Shown here: in pieces, positions 43,343 through 54,374 of the stretch
Position numbering within the stretch: position 1 is the stretch's first letter
How the letters are laid out: every line of letters starts with the position of its first letter
NCBI RefSeq assembly: GCF_018130615.1
Contig: NZ_JAFCKB010000033.1
Span: forward strand, 1 to 58,249
From: Bradyrhizobium manausense
GTDB taxonomy: Bacteria > Pseudomonadota > Alphaproteobacteria > Rhizobiales > Xanthobacteraceae
Direction: 5' to 3'
Length of the DNA stretch: 58,249 nt
Position numbers and translations under genes: made by a program
Notes under the pieces: model-generated
What the model saw: only the letters and a program-made list of their open reading frames with translations
Databases searched by the model: none
What the model was told of the DNA's origin: nothing

Positions 43343-44092
43343 ATGGTTAATTCGCCTCGAAACCCCCGCCAAAACCAGCGTCAAGAGCTCGATCTGACGT
43401 CGTTTTCCACTGCCGGCGGCGAGCCCGTCGAATGGCGAATCTCGGACGCGCCGGTGCCCTATCCGGAGGCGGTGGCCGCCATGGAGGCGCGGGTCGCAGC
43501 GATTACGGCGGGCGAGGCGCCTGAGCTGGTCTGGCTGCTCGAACACCCCCCGCTCTACACCTCCGGCACCTCAGCCAAGGAAAGCGACCTGCTCGACGCC
43601 CGCTTCCCGACCTTCGCCTCCGGGCGCGGCGGGCAGCTCACCTATCACGGGCCCGGCCAGCGGGTGGCCTACATCATGCTCGACCTCAAGCGGCGCCGGC
43701 CGGACGTGAGGGCCTATGTCGCGAGCCTGGAGGAGCTGATCCTGAAGACGCTGGCCGCGTTCAACGTCCGCGGCGAGCGGCGCGAGGACCGGGTCGGCGT
43801 CTGGGTGAGGCGGCCCGACAAGGGGCCCGAGCACGAAGACAAGATCGCCGCAATCGGCGTGCGGCTGAAGCGCTGGGTCTCGTTCCACGGCATCGCCATC
43901 AATGTCGAGCCCGAGCTATCGCATTTCGCCGGCATCATTCCCTGCGGCGTTGCCGATCCCCGCTATGGCGTCACCTCGCTGATCGATCTCGGCCAGCTCG
44001 TGACCATGGTAGATGTCGACATCGCGCTGCGGCAGGCGTTTGAAGAGCTGTTCGGGCCGACCCGCGCGCTGCTGCCCGAAACCGCGGCATGA
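43343..44092 (+). CDS. lipB: Lipoyl(octanoyl) transferase LipB
   Basis: 249 residues. Transfers octanoyl from ACP to lipoyl domains. Motifs: [69 protein letters not shown] (Lys) and [19 protein letters not shown] (catalytic Cys in IPCG). Starts ATG 43343 just after another ATG at 43332 that is out of frame. Divergent from fliN. Confidence 0.97.
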   Translation: MVNSPRNPRQNQRQELDLTSFSTAGGEPVEWRISDAPVPYPEAVAAMEARVAAITAGEAPELVWLLEHPPLYTSGTSAKESDLLDARFPTFASGRGGQLTYHGPGQRVAYIMLDLKRRRPDVRAYVASLEELILKTLAAFNVRGERREDRVGVWVRRPDKGPEHEDKIAAIGVRLKRWVSFHGIAINVEPELSHFAGIIPCGVADPRYGVTSLIDLGQLVTMVDVDIALRQAFEELFGPTRALLPETAA

Positions 44093-44288
44093 CATTTCTG
44101 TTGGCGAGGCGCCGCGCGCGTTCTCGCGCGCCGTGGAATCGGTTAGGCTTGCGCCAGGTGCCGCCTACGCCTCCCCCCTCCGCAGGGAAAGTACACGTCA
44201 TACCGGGCGACGAAACCATCGGACCGACTGTTCGAGCGCCAGGCATAAGGAGGGATTGCGCTTTCTGCTCGCAATGGGAGGTTTGACG

Positions 44289-45002
44289 ATGAAATTGTCT
44301 GCACCGATCTATCATCTGAAGCGAAAAGCAAAGCGCCTGTCCCGCGAGGAAGACATCCCGCTGCACGACGCGCTCGACCGCATCGCCACGACGGAAGGCT
44401 TTTCCGCCTGGAGCATGCTCGCGGCAAAGGCCGGAGCACAAACGCCCGCCAACAAACTGTTTCCGCAATTCCGGCCGGGCGATCTCGTGCTGGTCGGCGC
44501 GCGCCCCGGTCAGGGCAAGACCTTGATGAGCCTCGAACTCGCCGTGGAGGCGATGAAGTCCGGCCAGCGCGCGGCATTCTTCTCACTCGAATACACCGAG
44601 AAGGACGTGCTGGACCGCTTGCGGGCGATGGGCGTGGCGCCTGCGCAATTCGACAAATTGTTGGAGGTCGATTGCTCCGACGCCATCAGCGCCGATTACG
44701 TCGTCAAGCAAATGGCAAACGCCCCGCGCGGCACGGTCGTCGTGATCGACTATCTGCAGGTGCTCGACCAGCGGCGGGACAACCCCGACCTGACCGTTCA
44801 GGTGCGCGCGCTGAAATCCTTTGCGCGCGACAAGGGGCTGATCGTCGTATTCATCTCGCAGATCGACCGCTCCTACGATCCCGCGATCAAGCCCTGTCCT
44901 GACATCCACGACGTCCGGCTGCCGAACCCACTGGACCTGACGTTGTTCGACAAGACGTGTTTCCTGAACAACACCGAGGTGCAGTTCCGCGCGGCGAGCT
45001 GA
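44289..45002 (+). CDS. DnaB/RecA-like ATPase, stand-alone small protein
   Basis: 237 residues from ATG 44289. Short N-terminal segment (KLSAPIYHLKRKAKRLSREEDIPLHDALDRIATTEGFSAWSML, residues 1-45) resembles N-termini shared by several small alphaproteobacterial proteins. Then a RecA/DnaB C-terminal fold: FRPGDLVLVGARPGQGKTLMSLELAVEAM (Walker A ARPGQGKT), AAFFSLEYTEKDVLDRLRAMG, and VVVIDYLQVLDQRRDN (Walker B VVIDYLQ, typical of DnaB). Ends near ISQIDRSYDPAIKPCPDIHDVRLPNPLDLTLFDK. No primase-binding N-domain, so it is not a replicative helicase. Function unknown. The frame is open upstream into lipB but not plausible. Confidence 0.8.
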   Translation: MKLSAPIYHLKRKAKRLSREEDIPLHDALDRIATTEGFSAWSMLAAKAGAQTPANKLFPQFRPGDLVLVGARPGQGKTLMSLELAVEAMKSGQRAAFFSLEYTEKDVLDRLRAMGVAPAQFDKLLEVDCSDAISADYVVKQMANAPRGTVVVIDYLQVLDQRRDNPDLTVQVRALKSFARDKGLIVVFISQIDRSYDPAIKPCPDIHDVRLPNPLDLTLFDKTCFLNNTEVQFRAAS

Positions 45003-45044
45003 CGATCAGGCCGCGGGGAGATCGCTCACCCGCGGCTCGCAGCC

Positions 45045-45467
45045 TCACGCCGCAGCCAGCGGCACTTCGAGCTTGCCGGCGATGTACCGCCGCTCCTGGG
45101 TCAAGCCGCCAAAGCCGTAGGCATCGGCCTTGACCTCGTCGACATGCAGGTACGTCTCGGGATGCAGCGGGCCCAAAATCTCGGCCATGCGCTTGAACAT
45201 CGCGGCGAGATAGGCCGCCTTCTCGTCCTTGGTGTTGGTGCCTTCGCTGACATGGATGTCGATCCAGTAGCTGGCGAGCTTCTGCTCGGCGAGCGACTTG
45301 CCGCCGGCGAACCAGTCGCCGGCATCGACCGACTTGACGATGATGGCGGTGACCTTGGGATCCTTGTGCAGGATTTTTGCGGTGAACTCGGATACGGCGC
45401 TTGCGATGTCGGCCTTCAGCGACGGCGACTGGCGGGACGAGGTGTAGGATACGGTGATCAGAGGCAT
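45045..45467 (-). CDS. Tautomerase family protein (4-oxalocrotonate tautomerase-like)
   Basis: 140 residues from ATG 45467 with GAGGAGAA upstream. Pro1 of the mature protein (MPLITVSY) is the expected catalytic base. A duplicated beta-alpha-beta layout: PKVTAIIVKSVDAGDWFAGG and ASYWIDIHVSEGTNTKDEKAAYLAAMFKRM (split by position). Divergent from the LysR gene across a LysR-type dyad. Substrate unknown. Confidence 0.87.
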   Translation of the reverse strand: MPLITVSYTSSRQSPSLKADIASAVSEFTAKILHKDPKVTAIIVKSVDAGDWFAGGKSLAEQKLASYWIDIHVSEGTNTKDEKAAYLAAMFKRMAEILGPLHPETYLHVDEVKADAYGFGGLTQERRYIAGKLEVPLAAA

Positions 45468-45539
45468 TGTCGTTCTCCTCAGGATGTCGCGCTGTTTGCG
45501 CGGCGTTGGGGAGAAAGCTAGACCACCACCCGTCATTTT

Positions 45540-45562
45540 GGTATCTTATCCATATTGATACC
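45540..45562. promoter_or_regulatory. LysR-type operator (GGTATC-N11-GATACC)
   Basis: Inverted repeat GGTATC at 45540-45545 and GATACC at 45557-45562 with an 11-base spacer, a textbook LTTR T-N11-A box. It lies between the divergent tautomerase (start 45467) and LysR (start 45580) genes, so it probably serves both. Confidence 0.75.
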
Positions 45563-45579
45563 AGTGATAACCAATCATA

Positions 45580-46434
45580 ATGACAGCCACACTCGACATC
45601 GCCACCGTCCGGGCCTTCCTGCTGGTCGCCGACCTCCAGAGCTTTACGCGCGCCGCGGAGGCGCTGGGCACGACGCAGGCCGCCGTCAGCCTCAAGCTGC
45701 AACGGCTGGAGACATTGCTTGGCAAACGTCTCGTCGAACGCTCGCCGCGCGCGGTCCGGCTCACCGCCGACGGCGCCAGCTTCCTCGATGGCGCCCGCGC
45801 GCTGATGGCAGCGCATGACCGCGCGCTGTCGGGCGAGGTCCCGGCGGCGCAATCGCTCTCGCTCGGCATCTCCGACCACGCCGCAGGCCCCGAACTGGTG
45901 CCGCTGCTGGAGCGTCTGCATGCGATGTCGTCGAACCTCACGCTCGCCGTCACCATCGGCTTCTCGCGCGAGATGCAGGATGCCTATGACGCGGGCGCAC
46001 TCGATGCGGTGATTGTCCGCCAGGAAGGTAGCCGCCGCGGCGGCGAGAAGCTGACCGAGGACGAATTCGGGTGGTTCGCGTCACGACGCTTCACCCTGCC
46101 GAAGGGCGAGCCGCTGCCGCTTGCAACCCTTGCCCCGCCCTGCGGCGTTCGCGCCATTGCCGTCCGCGCACTCGACAAGGGTGGCACCGCCTGGCGCGAG
46201 CGCTTTGTCGGCGGCGGCGTCACGGCGGTGGTCGCGGCCGCGCTCGCCGGGCTTGCCATCGCGCCGCTGGCGCGGCGGATCGCGCCTCCCGGGCTCATCG
46301 ACATCGGGCCCGCGCACAAGCTGCCGAAGCTCGGCAGCTCGAAGGTGATGCTGCATTCGAAGGTCAGCGATCCCGCAAAACTGGCTGCGTTGCGCGCAGT
46401 GGCCGCAACGTTTCGCAGCGTGGCGGCCACCTGA
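45580..46434 (+). CDS. LysR family transcriptional regulator
   Basis: 284 residues. N-terminal winged HTH about 5-65 (IATVRAFLLVADLQSFTRAAEALGTTQAAVSLKLQRLE split by position, then LLGKRLVERSPRAVRLTADG). LysR substrate-binding domain after residue 90. Divergent from the tautomerase gene with the LTTR box in between, so autoregulation and tautomerase control are likely. Its stop is 4 bases from the stop of the TIGR01777 gene. Confidence 0.93.
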   Translation: MTATLDIATVRAFLLVADLQSFTRAAEALGTTQAAVSLKLQRLETLLGKRLVERSPRAVRLTADGASFLDGARALMAAHDRALSGEVPAAQSLSLGISDHAAGPELVPLLERLHAMSSNLTLAVTIGFSREMQDAYDAGALDAVIVRQEGSRRGGEKLTEDEFGWFASRRFTLPKGEPLPLATLAPPCGVRAIAVRALDKGGTAWRERFVGGGVTAVVAAALAGLAIAPLARRIAPPGLIDIGPAHKLPKLGSSKVMLHSKVSDPAKLAALRAVAATFRSVAAT

Positions 46435-46438
46435 CGTC

Positions 46439-47875
46439 TCACAAAATTGCCTCGAACGCGCTGCGCAGCGTCTCGTGCCGAAACCTAAAACCGCGGCTCA
46501 AGGCCTTGTTCGGCAGCACGCGCTGGCCGCCGAGCAGAAGCTCGTCGGCAAAGCCGCCGCCGATCCGGCGCAGCAGGCCGCCGGGAATGCGGAACACCGC
46601 AGGTCGGTGCAGACGGCGCCCCAACTCTTCCGTGAATTTTGCATTGGTGACCGGGATCGGTGCGGTGGCATTGACCGGCCCCGACAGATCGGGCGTCGCC
46701 ATCACATAGGCGATCAGCCGGATCAGATCGTCGCGCTCGATCCAGGACATCCACTGCCGCCCGGTGCCGAGCGGGCCGCCAAGCCCGAACTCGAACGGCG
46801 TCAGCATCCGCGTGATGAAGCCGCCCTCCGTGCCCAGCACGAGACCGATGCGCAAGCAGACCACGCGGACGCCAAGCTCTTCCGCCGGCCGCGCCGCCTT
46901 CTCCCAGGCCGCGCACAGCTCGTGGCTGAAGCAGGCATGCGACTTCGCGGACTCCGTCAGCACCTGATCGGCCCACAGCCCGTACCAGCCGATGGCGGAG
47001 CCGCTGACGAGCACCTCGGGCTTGCGGTCGAGCCGCGCGATCAGTTTGACGACGTCGCCGGTCATGTCGATGCGCGAGCCGATGATCTTCGCGCGCTTGG
47101 CTTCAGTCCAGAGGCCGTTACCAATCGGCTCGCCGGCGAGATTGACGATGGCGTCGATGGGCGTATCCGCGGCAAGCTGGTCGAGGCTGGTGATCAGCGT
47201 CACCGGCGGCGGCAGCATCTCCGCCTTGGCAGGGTTGCGGATCAGCGCGATGACATCGTGCCCTGCCCCGCTGAGGCTCGCCGCGAGGCGGCTGCCGATG
47301 AAGCCGGTGGCGCCGGTAATCAGCACGGTCTTGCGCCCCGAGATCTTCTCAACGAGTCCTTCTGCCGGAACGCTCTTCATGCGGCCAAGCCGTCGCATTG
47401 CCGCAAAATCCCTGATGCCGCAGAGCGATGCGCCAACGGCGCAGGCGCTCGCGGCGATGCTGAGCAGGCCCTGATACACGACGCTCACACCAAAGGGCTG
47501 CGTCGCCCAATCGATCAGCACCGGTAGCAGTAGCACCAAGATCGCGCCGTAGTTGATCGCAAGCAGCGTGTGGTTGATCCGCTCGCTCGGCGGCAGCTTC
47601 CGGCTCAGATCCTCCTCGACGAAATCCATCAGCGTGATGACGATCTCGCCGACCAGCACGGCGATGATCGCAAGCGCCAGCACACCGTAGACCTCGAGCC
47701 AGCCGAGCAGCAGGAACAAGAGCGCATAGAGCATGTTGCGGATCCCGTGCAGCTTCAGCTCGAAGCGCTGCGACGGCCGCCACGCCAGGCGCTCGGTGAA
47801 TTCGTGGTGATAGAAGGTATCGAACACGCCCATCACGATCTGGATGGCGATGAGCGTCCACAAGAGCGGGGTCAT
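46439..47875 (-). CDS. Membrane-fused TIGR01777 NAD-dependent epimerase/oxidoreductase
   Basis: 478 residues from ATG 47875, which overlaps the DUF4166 stop (ATGA). N-terminal membrane part of about 170 residues with about five hydrophobic segments (LLWTLIAIQIVMG, LLFLLLGWLEVYGVLALAIIAVLVGEI, ILVLLLPVLIDWA, LLSIAASACAVGASLCG). Soluble SDR domain from about residue 185: VLITGATGFIGSRLAASL (GxxGxxG NAD site), DAIVNLAGEPIGNGLWTEAKRAKI, WYGLWADQVLTE, and DUF1731-type tail LLLGGQRVLPNKALSRGFRFRH. Third gene of the GbsR-DUF4166 operon. Confidence 0.88.
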   Translation of the reverse strand: MTPLLWTLIAIQIVMGVFDTFYHHEFTERLAWRPSQRFELKLHGIRNMLYALLFLLLGWLEVYGVLALAIIAVLVGEIVITLMDFVEEDLSRKLPPSERINHTLLAINYGAILVLLLPVLIDWATQPFGVSVVYQGLLSIAASACAVGASLCGIRDFAAMRRLGRMKSVPAEGLVEKISGRKTVLITGATGFIGSRLAASLSGAGHDVIALIRNPAKAEMLPPPVTLITSLDQLAADTPIDAIVNLAGEPIGNGLWTEAKRAKIIGSRIDMTGDVVKLIARLDRKPEVLVSGSAIGWYGLWADQVLTESAKSHACFSHELCAAWEKAARPAEELGVRVVCLRIGLVLGTEGGFITRMLTPFEFGLGGPLGTGRQWMSWIERDDLIRLIAYVMATPDLSGPVNATAPIPVTNAKFTEELGRRLHRPAVFRIPGGLLRRIGGGFADELLLGGQRVLPNKALSRGFRFRHETLRSAFEAIL

Positions 47876-48537
47876 GACACGGCCTCCCTGAACACGGCGG
47901 ACTGGTGGATCAGCGCGCCGTAACGCGGATGAATGACGTCGAGGGTGAAGCGGAAGGCGCCCTCGCCGAGATCGCTGTGCGTCACCGTGAGATCGCCCGG
48001 CGTGAGCCATTGCGGCAGCGGAATCCAGAGCCGTCCGAACTGCAGGCCGTAGCCGGCGCTGCGGAAGGTCAGCGTCTGGCCCTCCACCGCAATGCGCAGC
48101 GCCATGGAGACGCCGAAGCCGACATATTCCTCGAGCCCGGTCGGACCGGCGAAGCGCTTGGCCGAATGGATCACCTGCGGAAAGCCACGCTTGCGCGCGC
48201 AGATGCGGGTCCAGGTCTGGCCGCCGGTCGCGCTGTCCTCGGTGACCGTCACGATCATGGGCACACCGGTGTCGCGCCCCGTCGGCAGCGGCCCGCCGAT
48301 CAGGCGCGCGACTTGCGAGAACCACCAGCCGATGTCGCTGAAGGAAACCTCGTCGACCACGCCGACATAGACCACGCTGTCACCGTCGGCGACGCGCTTG
48401 GAGAAGCGCCGCCAGGTTGCGAGCGGCAGGCGGCCCCAATCCTCGTCCGACAGCAATGCGCGGAAGCGGCGGTCGTCGAGCAGTTTAATGTGAGCGGAGG
48501 TTGGTGCGTTGGAGCCTGATAATCTCGCCGACGTCAT
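47872..48537 (-). CDS. DUF4166 family protein
   Basis: 221 residues from ATG 48537 (GTG 48540 also possible), after GAGGAGG. DUF4166 pattern: WRRFSKRVADGDSVVYVGVV, FSDIGWWFSQVARLIGGPLP, WTRICARKRGFPQVIHSAKRFAGPTGLEEYVGFGVSMALR, and FRFTLDVIHPRYGALIHQSAVF. Function unknown. Four-base overlap with the downstream epimerase gene and 16 bases from the upstream regulator stop, so translationally coupled. Confidence 0.9.
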   Translation of the reverse strand: MTSARLSGSNAPTSAHIKLLDDRRFRALLSDEDWGRLPLATWRRFSKRVADGDSVVYVGVVDEVSFSDIGWWFSQVARLIGGPLPTGRDTGVPMIVTVTEDSATGGQTWTRICARKRGFPQVIHSAKRFAGPTGLEEYVGFGVSMALRIAVEGQTLTFRSAGYGLQFGRLWIPLPQWLTPGDLTVTHSDLGEGAFRFTLDVIHPRYGALIHQSAVFREAVS

Positions 48538-48553
48538 CACAACCTCCTCAACA

Positions 48554-49111
48554 CTATTTGGCCTTGCCTAGCGGCAGCAGGTTGGCGATCTTCTCGCCAA
48601 GCCGCATCAGGGCGACCACGCGCGGCCGCGGCACTTTCAGCATCTGCATGAACCAGTGGTCGGCGAGTTCGGTGAAGGCGAGCATCTCCTTCAGCCGTTT
48701 GCTCGCGACCGGATTGATGGCCGGATCGTCGGCAGCATCGGACACGCAGGCCCTGAGCGCCGTGATCGCCGGATCGAGCTCGCGCTCCTTGCGCCGGGCC
48801 GCGATGCGAGCCGCGACCTCCCAGATGTCGGTCTCGGCCTCGTAATGATCGCGGCGGTCGCCGAGGATCGGCACGCGCCGGATCAGGTTCCAGGCGAGCA
48901 GTTCCTTGAGCGAATTGGAGACGTTGGAGCGCGCCATGCCGAGCGTGTCGGCGATGTCCTCGGCCGTCATCGGCGCTTCGGCCAGATAGAGCAGCCCGTG
49001 GATCTGGCTGACCGAGCGGTTGACGCCCCACTGATCCCCCATGTCGCCCCAATGCAGGATGAAGCGCTCGACGGCGGCGGGCAGTTTCTTCTTTCCGGTT
49101 ATTTCTGTCAT
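48554..49111 (-). CDS. GbsR/MarR-type transcriptional regulator, likely autoregulated
   Basis: 185 residues. GbsR family: AVERFILHWGDMGDQWGVNRSVSQIHGLLYL and a winged HTH (PMTAEDIADTLGMARSNVSNSLKELLAWNLIRRV). Helical C-terminus (ERELDPAITALRACVSDA; KRLKEMLAFTELADHWFMQMLKV). First gene of the operon with DUF4166 and the epimerase. Its start codon lies at the centre of a 22-bp perfect palindrome, so binding there would block its own transcription or translation start. Confidence 0.9.
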   Translation of the reverse strand: MTEITGKKKLPAAVERFILHWGDMGDQWGVNRSVSQIHGLLYLAEAPMTAEDIADTLGMARSNVSNSLKELLAWNLIRRVPILGDRRDHYEAETDIWEVAARIAARRKERELDPAITALRACVSDAADDPAINPVASKRLKEMLAFTELADHWFMQMLKVPRPRVVALMRLGEKIANLLPLGKAK

Positions 49112-49121
49112 GACAGAAATA
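49100..49121. promoter_or_regulatory. 22-bp perfect palindrome over the GbsR start codon
   Basis: Half-site TATTTCTGTCA repeated in inverse without spacer; the minus-strand ATG of the regulator (49109-49111) is at the dyad centre. MarR/GbsR operators are usually 15-25-bp dyads of this kind. The divergent histidine kinase starts 142 bases to the right, so it may be co-controlled. Confidence 0.7.
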
Positions 49122-49262
49122 TCTGACCAATATGATCGTATGTCAAGTGCTCCTCGCGCCTTGCCTCTTGCATACCGTTCGCCCTATTTGCCTAAAAACG
49201 TCCCAGAAAGCGGGAACCAAACGCGCCCTGCAGCGTTTGTCCCCGTCGAGGCGGGGTCCGGA

Positions 49263-50786
49263 ATGGTCAGAAAGTCCAGTCAACAGAGAGACTTGTTCGA
49301 AAGCGAGCGGAGTTTCCGGCTGTTGGTGGAGGGAGTCGCGGACTACGCGCTCTATATGCTCGATCCCACCGGCATCATCACGAGCTGGAACATCGGCGGC
49401 GAGCGGATCAAGGGCTATTCGCCCCAGGAGATCCTTGGCCAGCATTTCTCGCGCTTCTATACCGAGACCGACCGCGCCAACGGCAAGCCTGCCCGTGCGC
49501 TCGGCATCGCGCGGGACCAGGGCCGCTACGAGGAGGAAGGCTGGCGCGTTCGCAAGGACGGCACTTTCTTCTGGGCGAGTGTGGTGATCGACCCGATCTA
49601 CGAGGACGGCACCCTCGTCGGCTTCGCCAAGATCACGCGCGACATCACCGAACGCCGCAACACCCAGATCAAGCTCGAGGCGATGCAGACGCAGCTTGCC
49701 GAGTCGCAGAAGTTCGATGCGCTCGGGCAGCTCACCGGCGGTGTCGCGCACGACTTCAACAATTTGCTGATGATCATCAGCGGCAGCCTTCACGTCCTGA
49801 AGAAGGGCGACCCCGACGATGCCAGATTGCGGCACGCAATCTCGGCGATCGAAACCGCCACCAAGCGCGGCGCCGCGCTGACGGGTCAGCTCCTGACTTT
49901 CGCGCGGCGGCAGAGCGTCAATCCGCAGGCGATCCATTTCGGCGATCGCATCGAGGCGATCCGCGAAGTGCTTCACGCCGGCGTCGGCAGTGCCGTTCGT
50001 CTGGCCTTCGAGATCGAGCGCGCGGTCTGGCCGATCAAGGCCGACGTCTCGGAGTTCGAGACCGCACTGCTCAACCTCGTCATCAACGCGCGCGACGCAA
50101 TGCCCGACGGCGGCACTGTGACGATTGGCGCGCACAACGTTGTCCTCGACGATCCGCTCCATAGCGGCGAATACGTCGCCATTACGGTCGCCGATACCGG
50201 GCTCGGCATCCCCTCCGACGTGGTCGACAAGATCTTCGAGCCGTTCTTCACGACGAAGCCGGTCGGGAAAGGCACCGGTCTCGGCCTGTCGCAGGTGCAC
50301 GGCTTTGCGCATCAGGCCGACGGCACGGTCAAGGTCGCAAGCGAGCTCGGCAAAGGTACGACCTTCACCATCCTGCTGCCGCGAGAAACCGGGGCGGCCG
50401 CACGGACCGAGACGCCTGCGGCGGCGCCGCTGCGCGGCAGCGGCACGGTGCTGCTGGTCGAGGACAATCCCGACGTTGCCCTGGTCAGCACCGGACTTCT
50501 GGAGCAGCTCGGCTACAACGTACGGCGCGTCGCCGATGCCGAAGCCGCCTTGCGTGAGGTCGAGACGAACGGCATCGACTTCGTCTTCTCCGACATCGTC
50601 ATGCCCGGCAAGCTGGACGGGCTCGGCCTCGCCCATCGCCTCCGCCAGATCCGCCCCGGCCTGCCGATCCTGCTTGCCACCGGCTACAGCGACGTCGCAG
50701 CCGGCGTGCGCGGCGATTTCCCGATCCTGCGCAAGCCGTATGAAATCCACGAGTTGAGCGAGGCGATTTCGAAACTGCCGCGGTGA
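49263..50786 (+). CDS. PAS hybrid histidine kinase/response regulator (507 residues)
   Basis: From ATG 49263 (a longer frame to 49140 lacks support). Domains: PAS about 14-125 ([28 protein letters not shown] split by position; ending ITRDITERR), HisKA with phospho-His163 ([15 protein letters not shown]), HATPase with [33 protein letters not shown], and a REC receiver about 392-507 with Asp444 ([11 protein letters not shown]) and acidic pair VEDN. Cytosolic, no membrane segment. Same architecture as, and likely paralogous to, the kinase at 55659. Signal unknown. Confidence 0.93.
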   Translation: MVRKSSQQRDLFESERSFRLLVEGVADYALYMLDPTGIITSWNIGGERIKGYSPQEILGQHFSRFYTETDRANGKPARALGIARDQGRYEEEGWRVRKDGTFFWASVVIDPIYEDGTLVGFAKITRDITERRNTQIKLEAMQTQLAESQKFDALGQLTGGVAHDFNNLLMIISGSLHVLKKGDPDDARLRHAISAIETATKRGAALTGQLLTFARRQSVNPQAIHFGDRIEAIREVLHAGVGSAVRLAFEIERAVWPIKADVSEFETALLNLVINARDAMPDGGTVTIGAHNVVLDDPLHSGEYVAITVADTGLGIPSDVVDKIFEPFFTTKPVGKGTGLGLSQVHGFAHQADGTVKVASELGKGTTFTILLPRETGAAARTETPAAAPLRGSGTVLLVEDNPDVALVSTGLLEQLGYNVRRVADAEAALREVETNGIDFVFSDIVMPGKLDGLGLAHRLRQIRPGLPILLATGYSDVAAGVRGDFPILRKPYEIHELSEAISKLPR

Positions 50787-50855
50787 CCCTTAACCTCTCC
50801 CCGCTTGCGAGAACGGTGCAAGGGAGCGCACCGCTGGCGCGGCGAAGAGCTTGGC

Positions 50856-51155
50856 TCACACGGTCGGCAACACCGAGAACGCCTCCCCTGCCCTGCGCAG
50901 ATTCAGCTCATCCGCATTCGCCGTCTCGCTCGTCACACTGTCGACGCGCGACGACGGCGGGCCGTGGCGACACAGCGCGACCATGTCGGCGACATGGTTC
51001 GGCGCGCCGGCGAACAGCGCTTCCACGCCGCCGTCGCGGCGGTTGCGGACCCAGCCTTCGAGGCCGCTCGCGGTCGCCTGGTACTCGACCCAGGCCCGAT
51101 AGCCGACGCCCTGCACGCGACCACGGATCATGACCTGAAGGATTGCGCGGCTCAT
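50856..51155 (-). CDS. Acylphosphatase
   Basis: 99 residues. Hydrolyses acyl phosphates. Motif [14 protein letters not shown] with catalytic Arg near residue 20, [17 protein letters not shown] with catalytic Asn, and the usual alpha/beta-sandwich length. The start overlaps the preceding gene's stop (ATGA at 51152-51155), so it is the second gene of an operon with the PEP mutase-family gene. Confidence 0.93.
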   Translation of the reverse strand: MSRAILQVMIRGRVQGVGYRAWVEYQATASGLEGWVRNRRDGGVEALFAGAPNHVADMVALCRHGPPSSRVDSVTSETANADELNLRRAGEAFSVLPTV

Positions 51156-52018
51156 TTTTTCAGCCCGAGAAGATCGGCGCTGCGCGCTTTGACGTCGGCT
51201 TCGCGCATGACGCGGTTGGTCAACTCCGCCGACGGCACCCCCTTCAACGCTTTCGGCGCCGTACCTTCGCGCAATGCCTTCTGAATCTCGTACACCGCCT
51301 GCGTCGCCGCCGCGATCGGCGCGTGGCCCTGGAGCGCAATGCGCACGCGCTGGCCGGCAAGATAATCGATCGCGTTCAATTCGTCTGGCGCGCCGCCGAG
51401 CACGATGGGAAGACGCGTTGCAGACGCGATCGCCTCGAGTTCGGCGCGCGACTTGATGCCGGTAAAGAACAGCGCATCGACACCCGTCGCCTCATAGGCC
51501 TTGGCACGTCTGATCGCGTCCTCAATCGAGGTGATCGAGGCCGCCCCCGTTCGACCCATGATGACCAGCGAGGGATCGGCCCGTCCGTCGAGGGCGGCTT
51601 TCATCTTGCCGACGCCCTCCTCCAGCGAGATCAGCTGCGCCTTGGCTTCGCCAAAAGCCACCGGCAGCAGCGTATCCTCGATGGTGAGGCCGGCGGCGCC
51701 CGCGGTCTCCAGCTCCTGCACGGTGCGGCGCACGTTGAGTGCGTTGCCATAGCCGTGGTCGGCATCGACCAGCACCGGCAGGCTTGCGGCGCGCGACATC
51801 CGCCGCATCTGCTCGGCAAGCTCGGTGAGCGTGATCAGAGTGACGTCGGGATCGCCGAGCACGGCGAGCGAGGCGACCGAGCCGCCGAACATGCCGAGCG
51901 GAAAGCCGAGATCTTCGGCGATACGGATCGAGATCGCGTCATAGACCGAGCCGGGGTGGACGCAAGTCCCGCCCGACAGGATCGATCGCAGTTTCTCGCG
52001 GCGGGAACGAAAGGCCAT
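51152..52018 (-). CDS. Isocitrate lyase/PEP mutase family protein (oxaloacetate decarboxylase-like)
   Basis: 288 residues from ATG 52018. Motifs: [48 protein letters not shown] (metal-binding Asp pair DADHG), [16 protein letters not shown], and [11 protein letters not shown]. The metal-binding DAD and ED pairs match the family. The text resembles PA4872-type oxaloacetate decarboxylases more than methylisocitrate lyases (no KKCGH catalytic Cys motif). Family B palindromic repeat lies immediately upstream. Confidence 0.88.
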   Translation of the reverse strand: MAFRSRREKLRSILSGGTCVHPGSVYDAISIRIAEDLGFPLGMFGGSVASLAVLGDPDVTLITLTELAEQMRRMSRAASLPVLVDADHGYGNALNVRRTVQELETAGAAGLTIEDTLLPVAFGEAKAQLISLEEGVGKMKAALDGRADPSLVIMGRTGAASITSIEDAIRRAKAYEATGVDALFFTGIKSRAELEAIASATRLPIVLGGAPDELNAIDYLAGQRVRIALQGHAPIAAATQAVYEIQKALREGTAPKALKGVPSAELTNRVMREADVKARSADLLGLKK

Positions 52019-52057
52019 GGGATGTCTCGATGATTGCAACGCCCTCGCAGCATACTC

Positions 52058-52145
52058 CGTCATTGCGAGCGAAGCGAAGCAATCCAGAGATGCATCCGCG
52101 GAGGCAGTCTGGATTGCTTCGTCGCAAGGGCTCCTCGCAATGACG
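52058..52145. repeat. Palindromic intergenic repeat, family B, copy 2
   Basis: An 88-bp imperfect palindrome from CGTCATTGCGAGCGAAGCG to CCTCGCAATGACG with AGCAATCCAGA / TCTGGATTGCT and CCGCGGA centre. Same family as 33803-33882. Located between the PEP mutase-family and carboxylase genes. Confidence 0.88.
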
Positions 52146-52181
52146 GTGGTTGCGGGCAAACTGGCCCGCCCCACTCACGCC

Positions 52182-54197
<2,016 letters not shown>

Positions 54198-54374
54198 TGT
54201 TTGTCTTGAGCTTCGTCCCTTGGGCGGGACCCCCTCCGGGCCGTTGGCGGGCCGACGGGACGGGGCCGTATGCTTTCGTGGTACAGCAAAATGGGCCGGA
54301 GGCAACGGGCAAAATCCGGCCCGCTCTGGCGTACCAGCGCAAGACCGGATCGCGCCTGGTGAGCCCTGGGCGCC

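Noticed and set aside
49143-50750. A 535-codon frame opposite the 49263 kinase
   Set aside because: Antisense shadow created by GC-rich codon bias; sequence has no domain features.
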